64,000 nucleotides of DNA from Spirosoma aureum. Its GTDB lineage: Bacteria; Bacteroidota; Bacteroidia; Cytophagales; Spirosomataceae. How positions within the stretch are numbered: position 1 is the first letter of the stretch; the number at the start of each line of letters is the position of its first letter. The stretch covers positions 6,055,001 to 6,119,000 of the forward strand of contig NZ_CP050063.1 in the NCBI RefSeq assembly GCF_011604685.1. The letters run 5' to 3'. Positions 8,186 to 17,379 of the stretch are shown here, one piece after another. The position numbers and the translations under genes were made by a program. The notes beneath the pieces were generated by a model that had not been told where the DNA came from, made no database searches, and saw only the letters and a list, made by a program, of their open reading frames with translations.

Positions 8186-9949
8186 CTAGCTCACTCGCTT
8201 TCCATGCAGTAACATATCGACCGCGTCGTTGAGTGATCCCGCCTTTGTGACCTGGCCTGCATTGATGAAAAATATTTCATCGGCACTTTCAATGGTATTC
8301 AGGCGATGGGCGATAATGATGCGGGTTGTTTTTTCGGGCAATTTCTGCAGGATTTCATCTAAAAGCTTTTCGGTAATCGTGTCGATATTCGCCGTAGCTT
8401 CATCCAGAATCAGCAGATCAGGGTTACGTAATACGGCCCGCATGAACGCAATGAGCTGTTTCTGCCCCAGACTAATGGCATCACCACTCGTCTGGACTTT
8501 TGTCTCAAGTCCTTCCTCAAAGCGTTCCAGCAGTTCTTCCAGATTAGCATTATGGATAGCCTCAGTCAGTTGCGTATTTGAATATTGCTGATACTGCTCA
8601 TTGCCATACAGAATATTGTCACGAACCGTACCCGTAAACAAAAAGGGCTCCTGCAAAATAAAGCCGATCTTCTGAGTACGCTCTTTGGCACTATAGGCCC
8701 GAATGTCCTTTCCGTCAAGCAGTACGGTTCCGGTAGTTGGGTCATAGAGCCGGGCAATCAACGAGGCAGTCGTGGTTTTACCACCACCAGTCGGGCCAAC
8801 CAGGGCGTAGGTTTTCCCACGTTCCAGATCAAAACTGATGTTATGAAGAACTTCCTGACCATTTGGATAACTGAATGAAACGCCCTGAAATGATAATAAC
8901 GAAGACGTCGGTACGGTTAATGGATTCTCAATCGTTGTTAGATTCGTTTGTAGCGACAGAAGGTGGGCAATACGGTCCCATCCGGCCAATGCAACCTGAA
9001 AGCTTGCCCATAAGGTAGCCAGTTGCCGAAGCGGATTATAGAAATTAGTGATGTAACCCAGAAAGCTGATCAGCAAACCGATTGTAAAATAGCCGGTTGC
9101 AATCAGGTAGATTCCGAATGTAAGCACAACGAGTTGGCCGAGGTTTGCCGAAATCCCATAAATCGGCATGTAAACGTTGTTGGCTAAACCAGCGCCAACC
9201 GCCGTTTTGTAATTAGTCTGATTGGCCTCATCAAACCGTTTCCGGAAGTAGTCGCGTCGATTAAAAGCAATGATCACTTTGAAGTTATTCAGGCTTTCCT
9301 GAATCTCGGCGCTCATATCGCCAACGCTTTTCAAATTGAGTGCATTCTTCCGCTTCACCCAAGCTGAGGTTGCCTTCGTAAATACCCATAGGAGCAATGC
9401 AGGCGATAAGGCTGCGGCTCCGAGTGGTAAATTGATAAACAACAAAAACAATCCGGCCCCCGTCATCAGGAAAATACTACTGACAAACTGCATGAGTGCC
9501 TGCGAAAAAAACAGATTTAGTTTATCGGTGTCGTTGTTGACGCGTGAAATCAGATCGCCCGCTTTATTTTGGTTAAAAAATGCGACGGGAAGTTCCTGCA
9601 ATTTTGTAAACACGGCATTGCGAAGCTTAAATAACGTTCGCTGTCCTACTCCGCCCATTAACCGGGTTTGCATGTACCCTGTCCCGAATGCGACTATATA
9701 GATCCCAAGCAGAATGGCCGCATTGGTCAGAACCCCGGCATATTGTTTGGTGACAACATACTGGTCAATGGTTCGTCCAATGATTACAGGCCCAAGCAGG
9801 ATCAGGCTCGAATTGATCAGGATCGCACCAAACGCCAGTATCAACGTCCGCTGTTCATCGTCAATGAGCGCCAGTAATTTCCGAAGGGCTTTGTAAGTGG
9901 CGTTTTTTTCTTCTTTCTGTCCGACAAACTGATTAAGATCGTAGTTCAT
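8186..9949 (-). CDS. ABC exporter half-transporter, catalytic-site subunit
   Basis: One subunit of a heterodimeric type IV ABC exporter, with an N-terminal six-helix transmembrane domain (about 35-325) fused to an ATPase domain (about 350-585). Walker A is 'VGPTGGGKTT', Walker B 'LLILDEATANID' has the catalytic glutamate, and the switch histidine is in 'IIAHRL'. The signature motif is degenerate, 'ISLGQ' instead of LSGGQ. Its start overlaps the end of the partner gene by 17 bases, so the two are co-translated. Such pairs export lipids, drugs or peptides; the substrate cannot be read from the sequence. Confidence 0.93.
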   Translation of the reverse strand: MNYDLNQFVGQKEEKNATYKALRKLLALIDDEQRTLILAFGAILINSSLILLGPVIIGRTIDQYVVTKQYAGVLTNAAILLGIYIVAFGTGYMQTRLMGGVGQRTLFKLRNAVFTKLQELPVAFFNQNKAGDLISRVNNDTDKLNLFFSQALMQFVSSIFLMTGAGLFLLFINLPLGAAALSPALLLWVFTKATSAWVKRKNALNLKSVGDMSAEIQESLNNFKVIIAFNRRDYFRKRFDEANQTNYKTAVGAGLANNVYMPIYGISANLGQLVVLTFGIYLIATGYFTIGLLISFLGYITNFYNPLRQLATLWASFQVALAGWDRIAHLLSLQTNLTTIENPLTVPTSSLLSFQGVSFSYPNGQEVLHNISFDLERGKTYALVGPTGGGKTTTASLIARLYDPTTGTVLLDGKDIRAYSAKERTQKIGFILQEPFLFTGTVRDNILYGNEQYQQYSNTQLTEAIHNANLEELLERFEEGLETKVQTSGDAISLGQKQLIAFMRAVLRNPDLLILDEATANIDTITEKLLDEILQKLPEKTTRIIIAHRLNTIESADEIFFINAGQVTKAGSLNDAVDMLLHGKRVS

Positions 9950-11687
9950 ACTGACTTGTACTGCGTTGCGACTGGTAAATCTGAACGTATTCGGGACTAC
10001 TGCTCATCAATTCAGGATGAGTGCCTTTGGCGATGATTTCACCTTCCATCAGTAAAATAATCTGCTCATAATCTTCAATGGAAGCAATCTTTTGCGTTAC
10101 TGAAATCAGCGTTAATCCGGGGTAGTTCTTCTGAATATTCTGCACAATTTTCTGTTCCGTATTCGTATCGACACGAGCGGTAAAATCGTCGAGCAGCAAT
10201 ACTTTAGGATTAAGTGCCAAAGCACGTGCCAGCATTATCCGTTGTTTCTGACCACCCGAAAGGCTGGCTCCGCGCTCAGAAACAACAGTTTGTAATTTCT
10301 GTGGCAACGAGTCGATAAACCCGCGTAGTTCGGCCGTATCAATTGCTTTATCGAGCGACTCATCCGTGACTGTATCGCTAAACGCAATGTTTTCGCGAAG
10401 GCTCATATTGAAGATAATACTGTCCTGAAAGACGAAGCCGACTTGCTGGTGAAATGTATCCTCATTATACTGGTCGATCGGCTGACCGTCGTATTCAACG
10501 CTACCCTCCGACGTGTTAATAAGGCCTGTTAAGAGATATAGTAGTTGGCTCTTGCCAGCTGCCGTTGGGCCAACAATAGCCGTTTGGGTACCTGCTTTCA
10601 CTGAAAACGAAACGTCTTTAAGAGCAGGCTTCCCGTCATAGTTAACCGAAACGTCTCGTACATCAATATCACCGGCAAGTGCACGGTCAATTGTCCCAGT
10701 TTTCATCGTTTCAGGTGCTTGTAAAACCTGATTGACCCGTTCATACGAAGCCGACGCCTGTGCAATGACGTTACTCATAAAGCCAAGCATAATAATCGGA
10801 AAAATCAGCAGTGACAGATAACTACTGAAAGCAGCAAAATCGCCCAGCGACATACTGCCTGTAATGACAAAATGACCACCCATCACCAGAATGCTCAATG
10901 CTGCCATGTTAGCGGTGAAACTAATAACTGGAATCAGGGCCGCAAACAGACGTAAAATGGCTAATCCCAGATCTTTGGCATCTGTATTAGCCGCCAGGAA
11001 TTTATCGTATTCAAGCTGTTGCGAATTGATAACCCGGATCAGGGCTGAACCCAGAACGCTTTCGTTAATGACTTTATTCAGCCAGTCGACAACCTCGCGG
11101 CTCCGTTTAAACAGTGTTCGCACTTTACGCATCAACACGTAAAATGTAATACCCACAATGGGCACGATAGCCAGCACGGTTAACCCGAGTTTCCAATTGA
11201 TGCTCAGGAGCAGAATACTTGCTCCGATGATGATGCATAACGAGGAAACGATCGAGACAACGGCTTGTGAAACAAACGTCTTGACCGAGTCAATGTCGGA
11301 GGTCAGGTTTGTCAGTAAACGAGATGGATTAGCCTGCTGGATATACGCAAAGCTCTGGCGCGAAATTTTATCGGCCAGTTGGGTTCGTAAATCCTTCGCC
11401 ACCCGCTCAGAAGCATAGGTTTGAATGATACTTTGCAGGTAGGTAAAAACAAAAATGAATAGAGCAGCCGCCAGAAACTCAATAACTATGGTTTTAAGCA
11501 CAAATTTCCCGGCGGTGTAATCATCAATTCCATGCGAGATGATCATTGGTAATAACAAGTTCACCCCGTTGCTGATCAGTGCAAACAGGATCAACAAAAT
11601 GATCATTCTGGAATACGGCTTTAGCAGGCTCAGTAAAGGAGAAGGAGCCTTTTTAGGCGCTTCCGGTTTTATTGTAGCTTTGTCCAT
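9933..11687 (-). CDS. ABC exporter half-transporter, degenerate-site subunit
   Basis: The partner subunit of the heterodimeric ABC exporter and the first gene of the pair. The ATG at 11687 gives MDKATIKPEAPKKAP followed by the six-helix membrane domain. The frame extends 15 codons further up, but that part is not family-like. Walker A 'VGPTAAGKSQ' and the signature 'LSGGQKQ' are intact. The Walker B catalytic Glu is Asp ('LLLDDFTARVD') and the switch His is Gln ('SVTQKIAS'). Together with the degenerate signature of its partner this gives one active and one inactive ATP site, as in TM287/288-type exporters. A -7 promoter element lies 54 bases before the ATG. Confidence 0.92.
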   Translation of the reverse strand: MDKATIKPEAPKKAPSPLLSLLKPYSRMIILLILFALISNGVNLLLPMIISHGIDDYTAGKFVLKTIVIEFLAAALFIFVFTYLQSIIQTYASERVAKDLRTQLADKISRQSFAYIQQANPSRLLTNLTSDIDSVKTFVSQAVVSIVSSLCIIIGASILLLSINWKLGLTVLAIVPIVGITFYVLMRKVRTLFKRSREVVDWLNKVINESVLGSALIRVINSQQLEYDKFLAANTDAKDLGLAILRLFAALIPVISFTANMAALSILVMGGHFVITGSMSLGDFAAFSSYLSLLIFPIIMLGFMSNVIAQASASYERVNQVLQAPETMKTGTIDRALAGDIDVRDVSVNYDGKPALKDVSFSVKAGTQTAIVGPTAAGKSQLLYLLTGLINTSEGSVEYDGQPIDQYNEDTFHQQVGFVFQDSIIFNMSLRENIAFSDTVTDESLDKAIDTAELRGFIDSLPQKLQTVVSERGASLSGGQKQRIMLARALALNPKVLLLDDFTARVDTNTEQKIVQNIQKNYPGLTLISVTQKIASIEDYEQIILLMEGEIIAKGTHPELMSSSPEYVQIYQSQRSTSQYELRS

Positions 11688-11740
11688 GATGGTTGTATTC
11701 TCCGAAAATAGGAGTCGTTGGCTGCGAATCAACGGCTGCC

Positions 11741-11748
11741 CAAAGGTA
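11741..11748 (-). promoter_or_regulatory. Promoter -7 element for the ABC exporter operon
   Basis: On the minus strand TACCTTTG fits TAnnTTTG. No well-spaced -33 TTTG is visible. The position is suitable for the operon reading from 11687. Confidence 0.35.
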
Positions 11749-12215
11749 GTCAGATAAACTAGTTTGTGGATTAAAGCAATTTGTTTTTAGTTAGCCAAAT
11801 ACATGTAGGAGCAAATCGGTACTTTAAGGCAAACCGGCAATCAGCTCCGCTTTTTTGATACCCTTACCGATTACATATCTATTTTATTTAAGCGAACCAA
11901 ATCAAATACAAATTATTGATAATCAAGAAGATGGAAAATAATTCAACAATTCCTGGGGAATTAACCCGTCAATTCCACCATCTTGAACTCCTTATTTGTG
12001 CTTAACAATTGATTAGAATTAACTGAAACTAAAGTAGGTTTCGGGTAAGAATAGCTTTTCTTAAAACCAGCATAGGAATGCTGAAGGGTCAGGCTGGCCA
12101 GATAACCTAAGCTAATCAGCAAAAATACCTTTTGAGGATAGAGCGTTTGACCGTAATTATTTTCCGATTTGACTAACGTAATCGCCTTCATCACCCCACT
12201 TACAGAATACAACTG
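11749..12215. other. Intergenic region between divergent transport genes
   Basis: An AT-rich gap of about 470 bases between the ABC exporter pair and the MFS gene. The only open frame of any length is an 83-codon minus-strand one, listed separately. I see no tRNA, strong hairpin or complete promoter. Confidence 0.5.
11961..12191 (-). CDS. Possible small membrane-anchored protein (doubtful)
   Basis: A 76-codon frame from the ATG at 12191 (MKAITLVKSENNYG), or 83 codons from an upstream ATG. It contains one hydrophobic stretch, 'KVFLLISLGYLASLTLQH', and then a Ser/Tyr/Pro-rich tail. No family is recognised. Its start would lie only 25 bases from the divergent MFS start, leaving almost no room for two promoters. 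It may be chance coding in an AT-rich gap. Confidence 0.25.
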   Translation of the reverse strand: MKAITLVKSENNYGQTLYPQKVFLLISLGYLASLTLQHSYAGFKKSYSYPKPTLVSVNSNQLLSTNKEFKMVELTG

Positions 12216-13535
12216 ATGGAAAACAAGCCCGGAAACTTTCGCTGGACGGTAGTTACTCTACTGTTTTTTGCCACCACCATTAATTACCTCGACCGGCAGG
12301 TAATTGGTCTGCTTAAGCCTTCTCTTGAAAGCGAATTTAGTTGGACCGAAACCGATTATAGCCGGATCGTAATGGCCTTTGCAACGGCTTATGCCATTGG
12401 CTTACTGCTCTTTGGCCGAGTTATTGACCGCATCGGCACTAAATTAGGGTACACCATTTCGTTAATTGCCTGGAGTTTTGCCGCCATTGCTCACGCCTTT
12501 GCCACTAGCACATTCGGGTTTGGTGTTGCACGGGCTGCCCTCGGCCTGGGCGAATCGGGTAACTTCCCGGCAGCGATCAAGGCCGTGGCCGAATGGTTTC
12601 CCAAAAAAGAGCGAGCCTTCGCAACGGGTATTTTTAACTCCGGAGCCAACATCGGCGCTGTAGTCGCCCCCGTTATGGTCCCCTGGATTCTGGGCGCTTA
12701 TGGCTGGGAAGAAGCCTTTATCATTACGGGTGCCATCGGTTTTATCTGGTTAATTTTCTGGATCATTTATTACGAAGTGCCTGCTCGCCAAAAACGTGTA
12801 ACACAGGCTGAACTGGCTTATATCCATAGTGATAATGAGGTAGAATCCGTAAATGCCAAGCCCGTTCAGTGGGGCAAGCTATTTGGTATCCGGCAAACCT
12901 GGGCATTTGTCTTTGGCAAAATGCTGACCGACCCGATCTGGTGGTTTTTCTTATTCTGGCTTCCCTCCTATTTCTCGACAACCTTCAATCTGGATCTCAA
13001 AAAACCAAGCCTGCCTCTTGTGATCGTCTACACAGCCACAACCATTGGTAGTATTGGCGGGGGTTATCTATCATCCTATTTAATTCGGCGGGGCTGGGGT
13101 GTATTCAGAGCCCGGAAGACGGCTATGTTGTTGTTTGCCGTGGCTGTTGTACCGATTATGGCGGCCCGGTATGCTACTGATATCTGGCAGGCCGTAGCGC
13201 TGATTAGTCTGGCAGCAGCCGCGCACCAAGCATGGAGCGCCAATATTTATACAACGGCCTCCGATGTTTTTCCAAAGAAAGCATTGAGCTCTGTAATTGG
13301 TATCGGGGGTATGGCTGGCTCAGTAGGCGGTATCTTGTTCCCATTGCTTGTTGGCTGGTTATTAGACACGTACAAAGCAGCTGGTAATTTGAATGGCGGT
13401 TATAACCTGATCTTCATTATTTGTGGCAGTGCGTATCTGATCGCGTGGGCAATCATGCACTTCTTTACGCCACGCATGGAGATGGTAAATCTTGATGAGC
13501 CAACAGAATCCCCAAAACCCGAAGTGGTATCGTAA
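12216..13535 (+). CDS. MFS transporter, hexuronate/galactonate (ExuT/DgoT) type
   Basis: Anion:cation symporter family carrier of the major facilitator superfamily, 439 residues with about 12 membrane helices. The N-terminal 'TTINYLDRQVIGLLKP', 'GLGESGNFPAAIKAVAEWFP' and 'RAFATGIFNSGANIGA' are typical of carriers for glucuronate, galacturonate and aldonates driven by protons. It is closely similar to the carrier at 44071 in the galactonate cluster ('YLDRQIIGLLKP', 'GIGEAGNYPAAVKTVAEWFP'), so it is a paralogue with a related sugar-acid substrate. It stands alone and ends in a perfect bidirectional terminator. The ATG at 12216 is the natural start, a few residues before the first helix. Confidence 0.88.
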   Translation: MENKPGNFRWTVVTLLFFATTINYLDRQVIGLLKPSLESEFSWTETDYSRIVMAFATAYAIGLLLFGRVIDRIGTKLGYTISLIAWSFAAIAHAFATSTFGFGVARAALGLGESGNFPAAIKAVAEWFPKKERAFATGIFNSGANIGAVVAPVMVPWILGAYGWEEAFIITGAIGFIWLIFWIIYYEVPARQKRVTQAELAYIHSDNEVESVNAKPVQWGKLFGIRQTWAFVFGKMLTDPIWWFFLFWLPSYFSTTFNLDLKKPSLPLVIVYTATTIGSIGGGYLSSYLIRRGWGVFRARKTAMLLFAVAVVPIMAARYATDIWQAVALISLAAAAHQAWSANIYTTASDVFPKKALSSVIGIGGMAGSVGGILFPLLVGWLLDTYKAAGNLNGGYNLIFIICGSAYLIAWAIMHFFTPRMEMVNLDEPTESPKPEVVS

Positions 13536-13554
13536 TAGCATTTTTTAAAATGCG

Positions 13555-13608
13555 TAAGATCAAACAAGAAGCCCGACGTTTGCGCGTCGGGCTTCTTGTT
13601 TGATCTTA
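13555..13608. terminator. Bidirectional hairpin terminator
   Basis: Perfect 24-base arms at 13555-13578 and 13585-13608 with a 6-base loop; core AAGAAGCCCGACG/CGTCGGGCTTCTT. It sits between two convergent genes and serves both directions. Confidence 0.85.
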
Positions 13609-13611
13609 TCA

Positions 13612-15561
13612 CTATTTACCCTCCATCGGCAAGGTCACATCTACAATTTTGGTAGCCTGACCGCTTTTTCGTTCTTCGATCTGCTCCAGAAGTTTTAAAC
13701 CCATTAACCCGTTCAGCGAACCTTCAGATCCATTGCCGGTGCCATTTATGACAATGTCGGGGATGACGCGAATATGGCCTTTACCAATTTCTTCCGTAAT
13801 CTTGAAGCGCGTAAAGTTCTCATCGCCCATCGCCTTTACCTGTAGTTCATAGGCTTCGGCCGTCGAGCGACCAATGGCCAGTATCTTCTCGGCTTCAGCA
13901 GCGCCTGTTTTGGCAATCCGCTCGGCTTCAGCATCGGCCGTCAGCTTGGTGGCTTCGGCATCAGCAGCCGCCTGCCGACGACGGGCTTCGGCGTTGGCCT
14001 CGGCACGAACTTTGGTTGCTTCTGATTCAGCCCCAACCTGAAGTTTCAGGCTACGAGCCTCCCCTTCCGATTTTTTCACGGCGGCATCGGCAGTTCGCTG
14101 AGCGATTTCAACACTTTGCTGTGCTTTTACAACCTCCCGCTGAATATCGGCCAAAGCCGTTTCGCGTTCCATACCCTGCCGTTTTTCCTGCGCCATTCGC
14201 TGGGTTTCGTAGGTCTTCTCTTCTTCCTGGGCTATTTTCCGATCGGTCAACGTTTTCATCAGACTGTCTGGCGGTACGATATCACCGATGAGGGTATCGA
14301 CGGCATTCACATTATAGACCTCCAAAACTGCCCTGATGTGTTCCCGAGCGGCTTCCTGCCGTTCTTTACGGGTACTCAGGAAGGCTATCACATCAGAATC
14401 CTGCGCTGAGTTCCGGAAATAGTTACCAATGGTCGGTTCGAGCACCTGCGAAACCAGGTTAGTCATACTCCCAAAACGCGCAATGACTTTTGGCGCTTCT
14501 GCCGATGGAATGTGAATAATCTGCGCTACGTCCAGATTGAACGGGAAACCGTCTTTTGAACGCACCGTAATGGTCGAGAGATTACGGTCGAGTGCGTGGG
14601 CTTCAGTGCGGGCGTTGGCCCAGTTCAGCACTAGGTTCGTTGTCGGCACTCCTTCAACTTTCATCGTAAAGGTGTTAATCGGGTATTTACCTGGCCCAAG
14701 TGGTTCCATCCATACACCCCTGAAACCCCGTCGAACAATGTTGCCGTGTTTGAAGGCCTCGCCCGTTAGATCCTCACCGTCTTCGCCAATGTAGGAGATG
14801 ACGACACCAACGTGACCGATTGGTACTTCAGTCATCGGAATCTCTTCGATCTGCACTGCCCAGGGATTTATGTAGTAGGAACCCGCCAGAACAACCTGTG
14901 GCTGGAGACCCCGATTACCGCCATTTTTCAGGAAAGAATCAGCGTCCTGGAAGTTATTATGGCCCTCTATATTTTTACCGGCAATCTGACCAGGCTGCAA
15001 GGGTGCACCATCCAGAGTAGTAATAATGCCAACCATATTCTCCTTGATAACGGTCATATCGGCAATGGTGATCGTAAAGGCGAACGTATTGATACGGTAA
15101 GTACCTGGCGTAAGCATAGCAGTCTGGCGCCCTTTTTGCCCTCCGCTCGATAAGAAGCGTTCAGTATCCTGAAAATTATCGGAATCTACCCGACGGGCCA
15201 GAATATTACCGGTTGGCAGCTCAGTTCCATCGTTAGAAAGTACAAGGCCAATTTTTCCTTCTGGCACAACCGTAAAGGGTTGCATGGTAATACCATACTG
15301 CCAGGGCCATAACCACCAGTAAAGACCCGGTGCAAGCGTCTGAGCCTGATAACCGGCCTCTCCTTTTGTAGCAATAATCCGTCCATCAGGCAGGCCACGA
15401 TCATTGCCAACAAGCACGTATTTTTTGGTCACCAGACCAATCCGGTCTTCGGGTACAATGACCATCCCGAACAAAAAACGAAGTACCCATTTATAGAGCA
15501 CAACGGCAAGAAAGAGCAGGATTGCCCAGCTCCAGGTCGAAATAAGTGGAAGTAGTTCCAT
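13612..15561 (-). CDS. Large SPFH (flotillin/band-7) protein with repeated N-terminal modules
   Basis: A membrane scaffold-type protein of 649 residues. One N-terminal helix (about 8-34) anchors it. Residues 37-309 consist of four similar modules of 63-74 residues (about 37-99, 100-172, 173-246 and 247-309), each with an 'h-G-hh' strand near its start and 'L.PG.Y.IN'-like ending; modules 2 and 3 share 'NFQD' and 'GG..G'. An SPFH core follows (about 310-455), then a long coiled coil rich in Glu, Ala, Lys and Arg (about 460-600), typical of flotillins, and a C-terminal 'IPDIVINGTGNGSEG' tail. Flotillin-like proteins organise membrane microdomains; no partner gene is next to it. Confidence 0.88.
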   Translation of the reverse strand: MELLPLISTWSWAILLFLAVVLYKWVLRFLFGMVIVPEDRIGLVTKKYVLVGNDRGLPDGRIIATKGEAGYQAQTLAPGLYWWLWPWQYGITMQPFTVVPEGKIGLVLSNDGTELPTGNILARRVDSDNFQDTERFLSSGGQKGRQTAMLTPGTYRINTFAFTITIADMTVIKENMVGIITTLDGAPLQPGQIAGKNIEGHNNFQDADSFLKNGGNRGLQPQVVLAGSYYINPWAVQIEEIPMTEVPIGHVGVVISYIGEDGEDLTGEAFKHGNIVRRGFRGVWMEPLGPGKYPINTFTMKVEGVPTTNLVLNWANARTEAHALDRNLSTITVRSKDGFPFNLDVAQIIHIPSAEAPKVIARFGSMTNLVSQVLEPTIGNYFRNSAQDSDVIAFLSTRKERQEAAREHIRAVLEVYNVNAVDTLIGDIVPPDSLMKTLTDRKIAQEEEKTYETQRMAQEKRQGMERETALADIQREVVKAQQSVEIAQRTADAAVKKSEGEARSLKLQVGAESEATKVRAEANAEARRRQAAADAEATKLTADAEAERIAKTGAAEAEKILAIGRSTAEAYELQVKAMGDENFTRFKITEEIGKGHIRVIPDIVINGTGNGSEGSLNGLMGLKLLEQIEERKSGQATKIVDVTLPMEGK

Positions 15562-15729
15562 GAATAAACAAGGTTTAACTGGTTAAGAGACAATAAATTG
15601 ATATGCGAACAAATGAAAGGGAATGCACATTCTTACTCATCACACGAGCTATTGAAGTCGGAGAAAGAGGTAGCGAAGGAAACAGGGTGCCTACATTGGG
15701 GTAGATACTAGTTGGTCAGATTGACGCGT

Positions 15730-15737
15730 CAAATGTA
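15730..15737 (-). promoter_or_regulatory. Possible -7 element for the SPFH gene
   Basis: On the minus strand TACATTTG fits TAnnTTTG; a TTTG 24 bases upstream is slightly too far. It would give a leader of about 160 bases before the ATG at 15561. The rest of the 15562-15823 gap shows nothing clear. Confidence 0.3.
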
Positions 15738-15823
15738 GGGCACGAGCAAATTACAGGGTCCCAAATTTGGATGATTGGTTACCCAAAGGTCAAAATGTGC
15801 AGGGGTGTTGATGAGTGGCCTAC

Positions 15824-17260
15824 TTAAAATTCCTGAGCAAGATTAAAGAAGAAGCCGCCCTTGCCTTCCCGATTGATGGAACCACTCAATCGCACCACAA
15901 AATTATAGAACGTTACCACGTCCAGGCTCATACCCGTTCCCAGGAGTAAGCGGTTCGCCAGTTGGCTTTGGTATTGCTCGGCCACGGTACTTCTCACATA
16001 ACCCGCATCGCCATATACCGTAATATAGGCAGAAATCGGTACTGTATTAAACTGCCTGACATGAAGCCAGTTCAGCTGTTTTCGGGTGTTAAAGAGTTGA
16101 TAACGAAAACTATTTCGCCAGATACCCGATCGTTGCCCGTCGATGACATAAAGCTCATATCCCCGCACCATTTCGCTGGAGCTGCCCAGCCCACGCAGGT
16201 TGAAATAAGGCTGGCGCGTCGGCCAGCTGGAACGACCACGCACACTGCTGGCAGCATAAAAACGACCACCTAACGACCAGTAGCGGGTCATAGAGGCCGA
16301 CAATTCCAGATAATGAAAATCATCTTTCGGTAACAGGCCCGAGACGCCAACGAATCCGGTCAATACGGTTCCACGAAGTGGATAGGACACATTATCCCGT
16401 CGATCGTATCGGTAGCTGTAGTTCATGGCCACGTATTGTTGACGGGTCCGGCCGTCAAGAAAATAATCCGGATTTAGCCGGGCAATGGTATCGGCAATGG
16501 TATTGCGGGTGTAACGCGTTTCGAGAACATGGTAGTGATAAAGTCCACGCCGATGCGTCAGTATCAGGCCAGCATAAGCGCGCTCCCGCAATACCTGCTC
16601 GTCTTTAACATAAACCCACTTGTCAGCCTGGGTTCGATACGGAATTTCTTTGTTTGTGATATAGGCCAGATCCAGCCGAAGCCCGAACCGTTGCGCCTTA
16701 TCAATATACGGCATCGCATACGATACAACGGTTCGCTGCGAAAAACCCCGCTCAAAAATGACCTGAAGCTGGTCGTTATTGCCCGTCACATTCTTATAAC
16801 TGAGTCGGCCGCCATAAATTACCCGTCGAAAATCACGGCCCCGATCATACCACCATTCGTTGAAATTCCGGTCGGCCAGATCGAACACCGGGTAAGCGAT
16901 CAGATACCACCGCTCTTTCATCGTAACGGTCAGGTCAAACAAGCCAAGTTCTGTAGAATCATTGGGAGTTACCTGTGCTGTGGAGACATCAACCGTCACA
17001 AACAGGTTGGTATTATTGATATTCCGCTGGTCCCAGGCAACCCGCCCGGCCAAATCGCCCAGCCGAACCGTATCACCGACATGCAGCGTCATTTCGCGCA
17101 GAATGATCCGGTCGCGGGTACGATAATTTCCTTTGAGCGTAACCGACCGCACAATAACCGACCGCGATGAGTCTACAGGCGTATTCGCCCATGCGGTTTG
17201 AAGAGTTACTAGAAAAGCCGTGAGCAGTAGAGCGACGGACAGCCGACAGTTCGGAATCAT
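15824..17260 (-). CDS. Omp85/BamA-like outer membrane protein with one POTRA domain
   Basis: Signal peptide (residues 1-25, ending in 'TAWA'), one POTRA domain (about 35-110: 'VIVRSVTLKGNYRTRDRIIL', 'RVAWDQRNINNTNLF') and a C-terminal beta-barrel of the surface-antigen D15 type (about 150-478) ending in Phe, as outer membrane barrels do. The barrel has 'YRYDRRDNVSYPLRGT' and 'GLGSSSEMVRGY', the latter close to the VRGY/F motif of loop 6. At 478 residues with a single POTRA it is not BamA itself (five POTRAs, over 750 residues). It more likely handles one client protein or lipid. No client gene is adjacent: the SPFH gene is 260 bases downstream and the MFS gene is divergent. Confidence 0.85.
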   Translation of the reverse strand: MIPNCRLSVALLLTAFLVTLQTAWANTPVDSSRSVIVRSVTLKGNYRTRDRIILREMTLHVGDTVRLGDLAGRVAWDQRNINNTNLFVTVDVSTAQVTPNDSTELGLFDLTVTMKERWYLIAYPVFDLADRNFNEWWYDRGRDFRRVIYGGRLSYKNVTGNNDQLQVIFERGFSQRTVVSYAMPYIDKAQRFGLRLDLAYITNKEIPYRTQADKWVYVKDEQVLRERAYAGLILTHRRGLYHYHVLETRYTRNTIADTIARLNPDYFLDGRTRQQYVAMNYSYRYDRRDNVSYPLRGTVLTGFVGVSGLLPKDDFHYLELSASMTRYWSLGGRFYAASSVRGRSSWPTRQPYFNLRGLGSSSEMVRGYELYVIDGQRSGIWRNSFRYQLFNTRKQLNWLHVRQFNTVPISAYITVYGDAGYVRSTVAEQYQSQLANRLLLGTGMSLDVVTFYNFVVRLSGSINREGKGGFFFNLAQEF

Positions 17261-17379
17261 GCTTAAAAATACGGCTTTTCAGAAAAATAAGACAACTTTT
17301 TCTCTGTATCCTGCAAACGTCTGTGTATTATTGTTCTGCATTCTATAAAGCTACGGCTACTCTTTAAAATATACAGTAC

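Noticed and set aside
16529..17170. 213-codon plus-strand frame
   Set aside because: It lies wholly opposite the Omp85-type gene, which has a signal peptide, POTRA and barrel motifs. It is a shadow frame.
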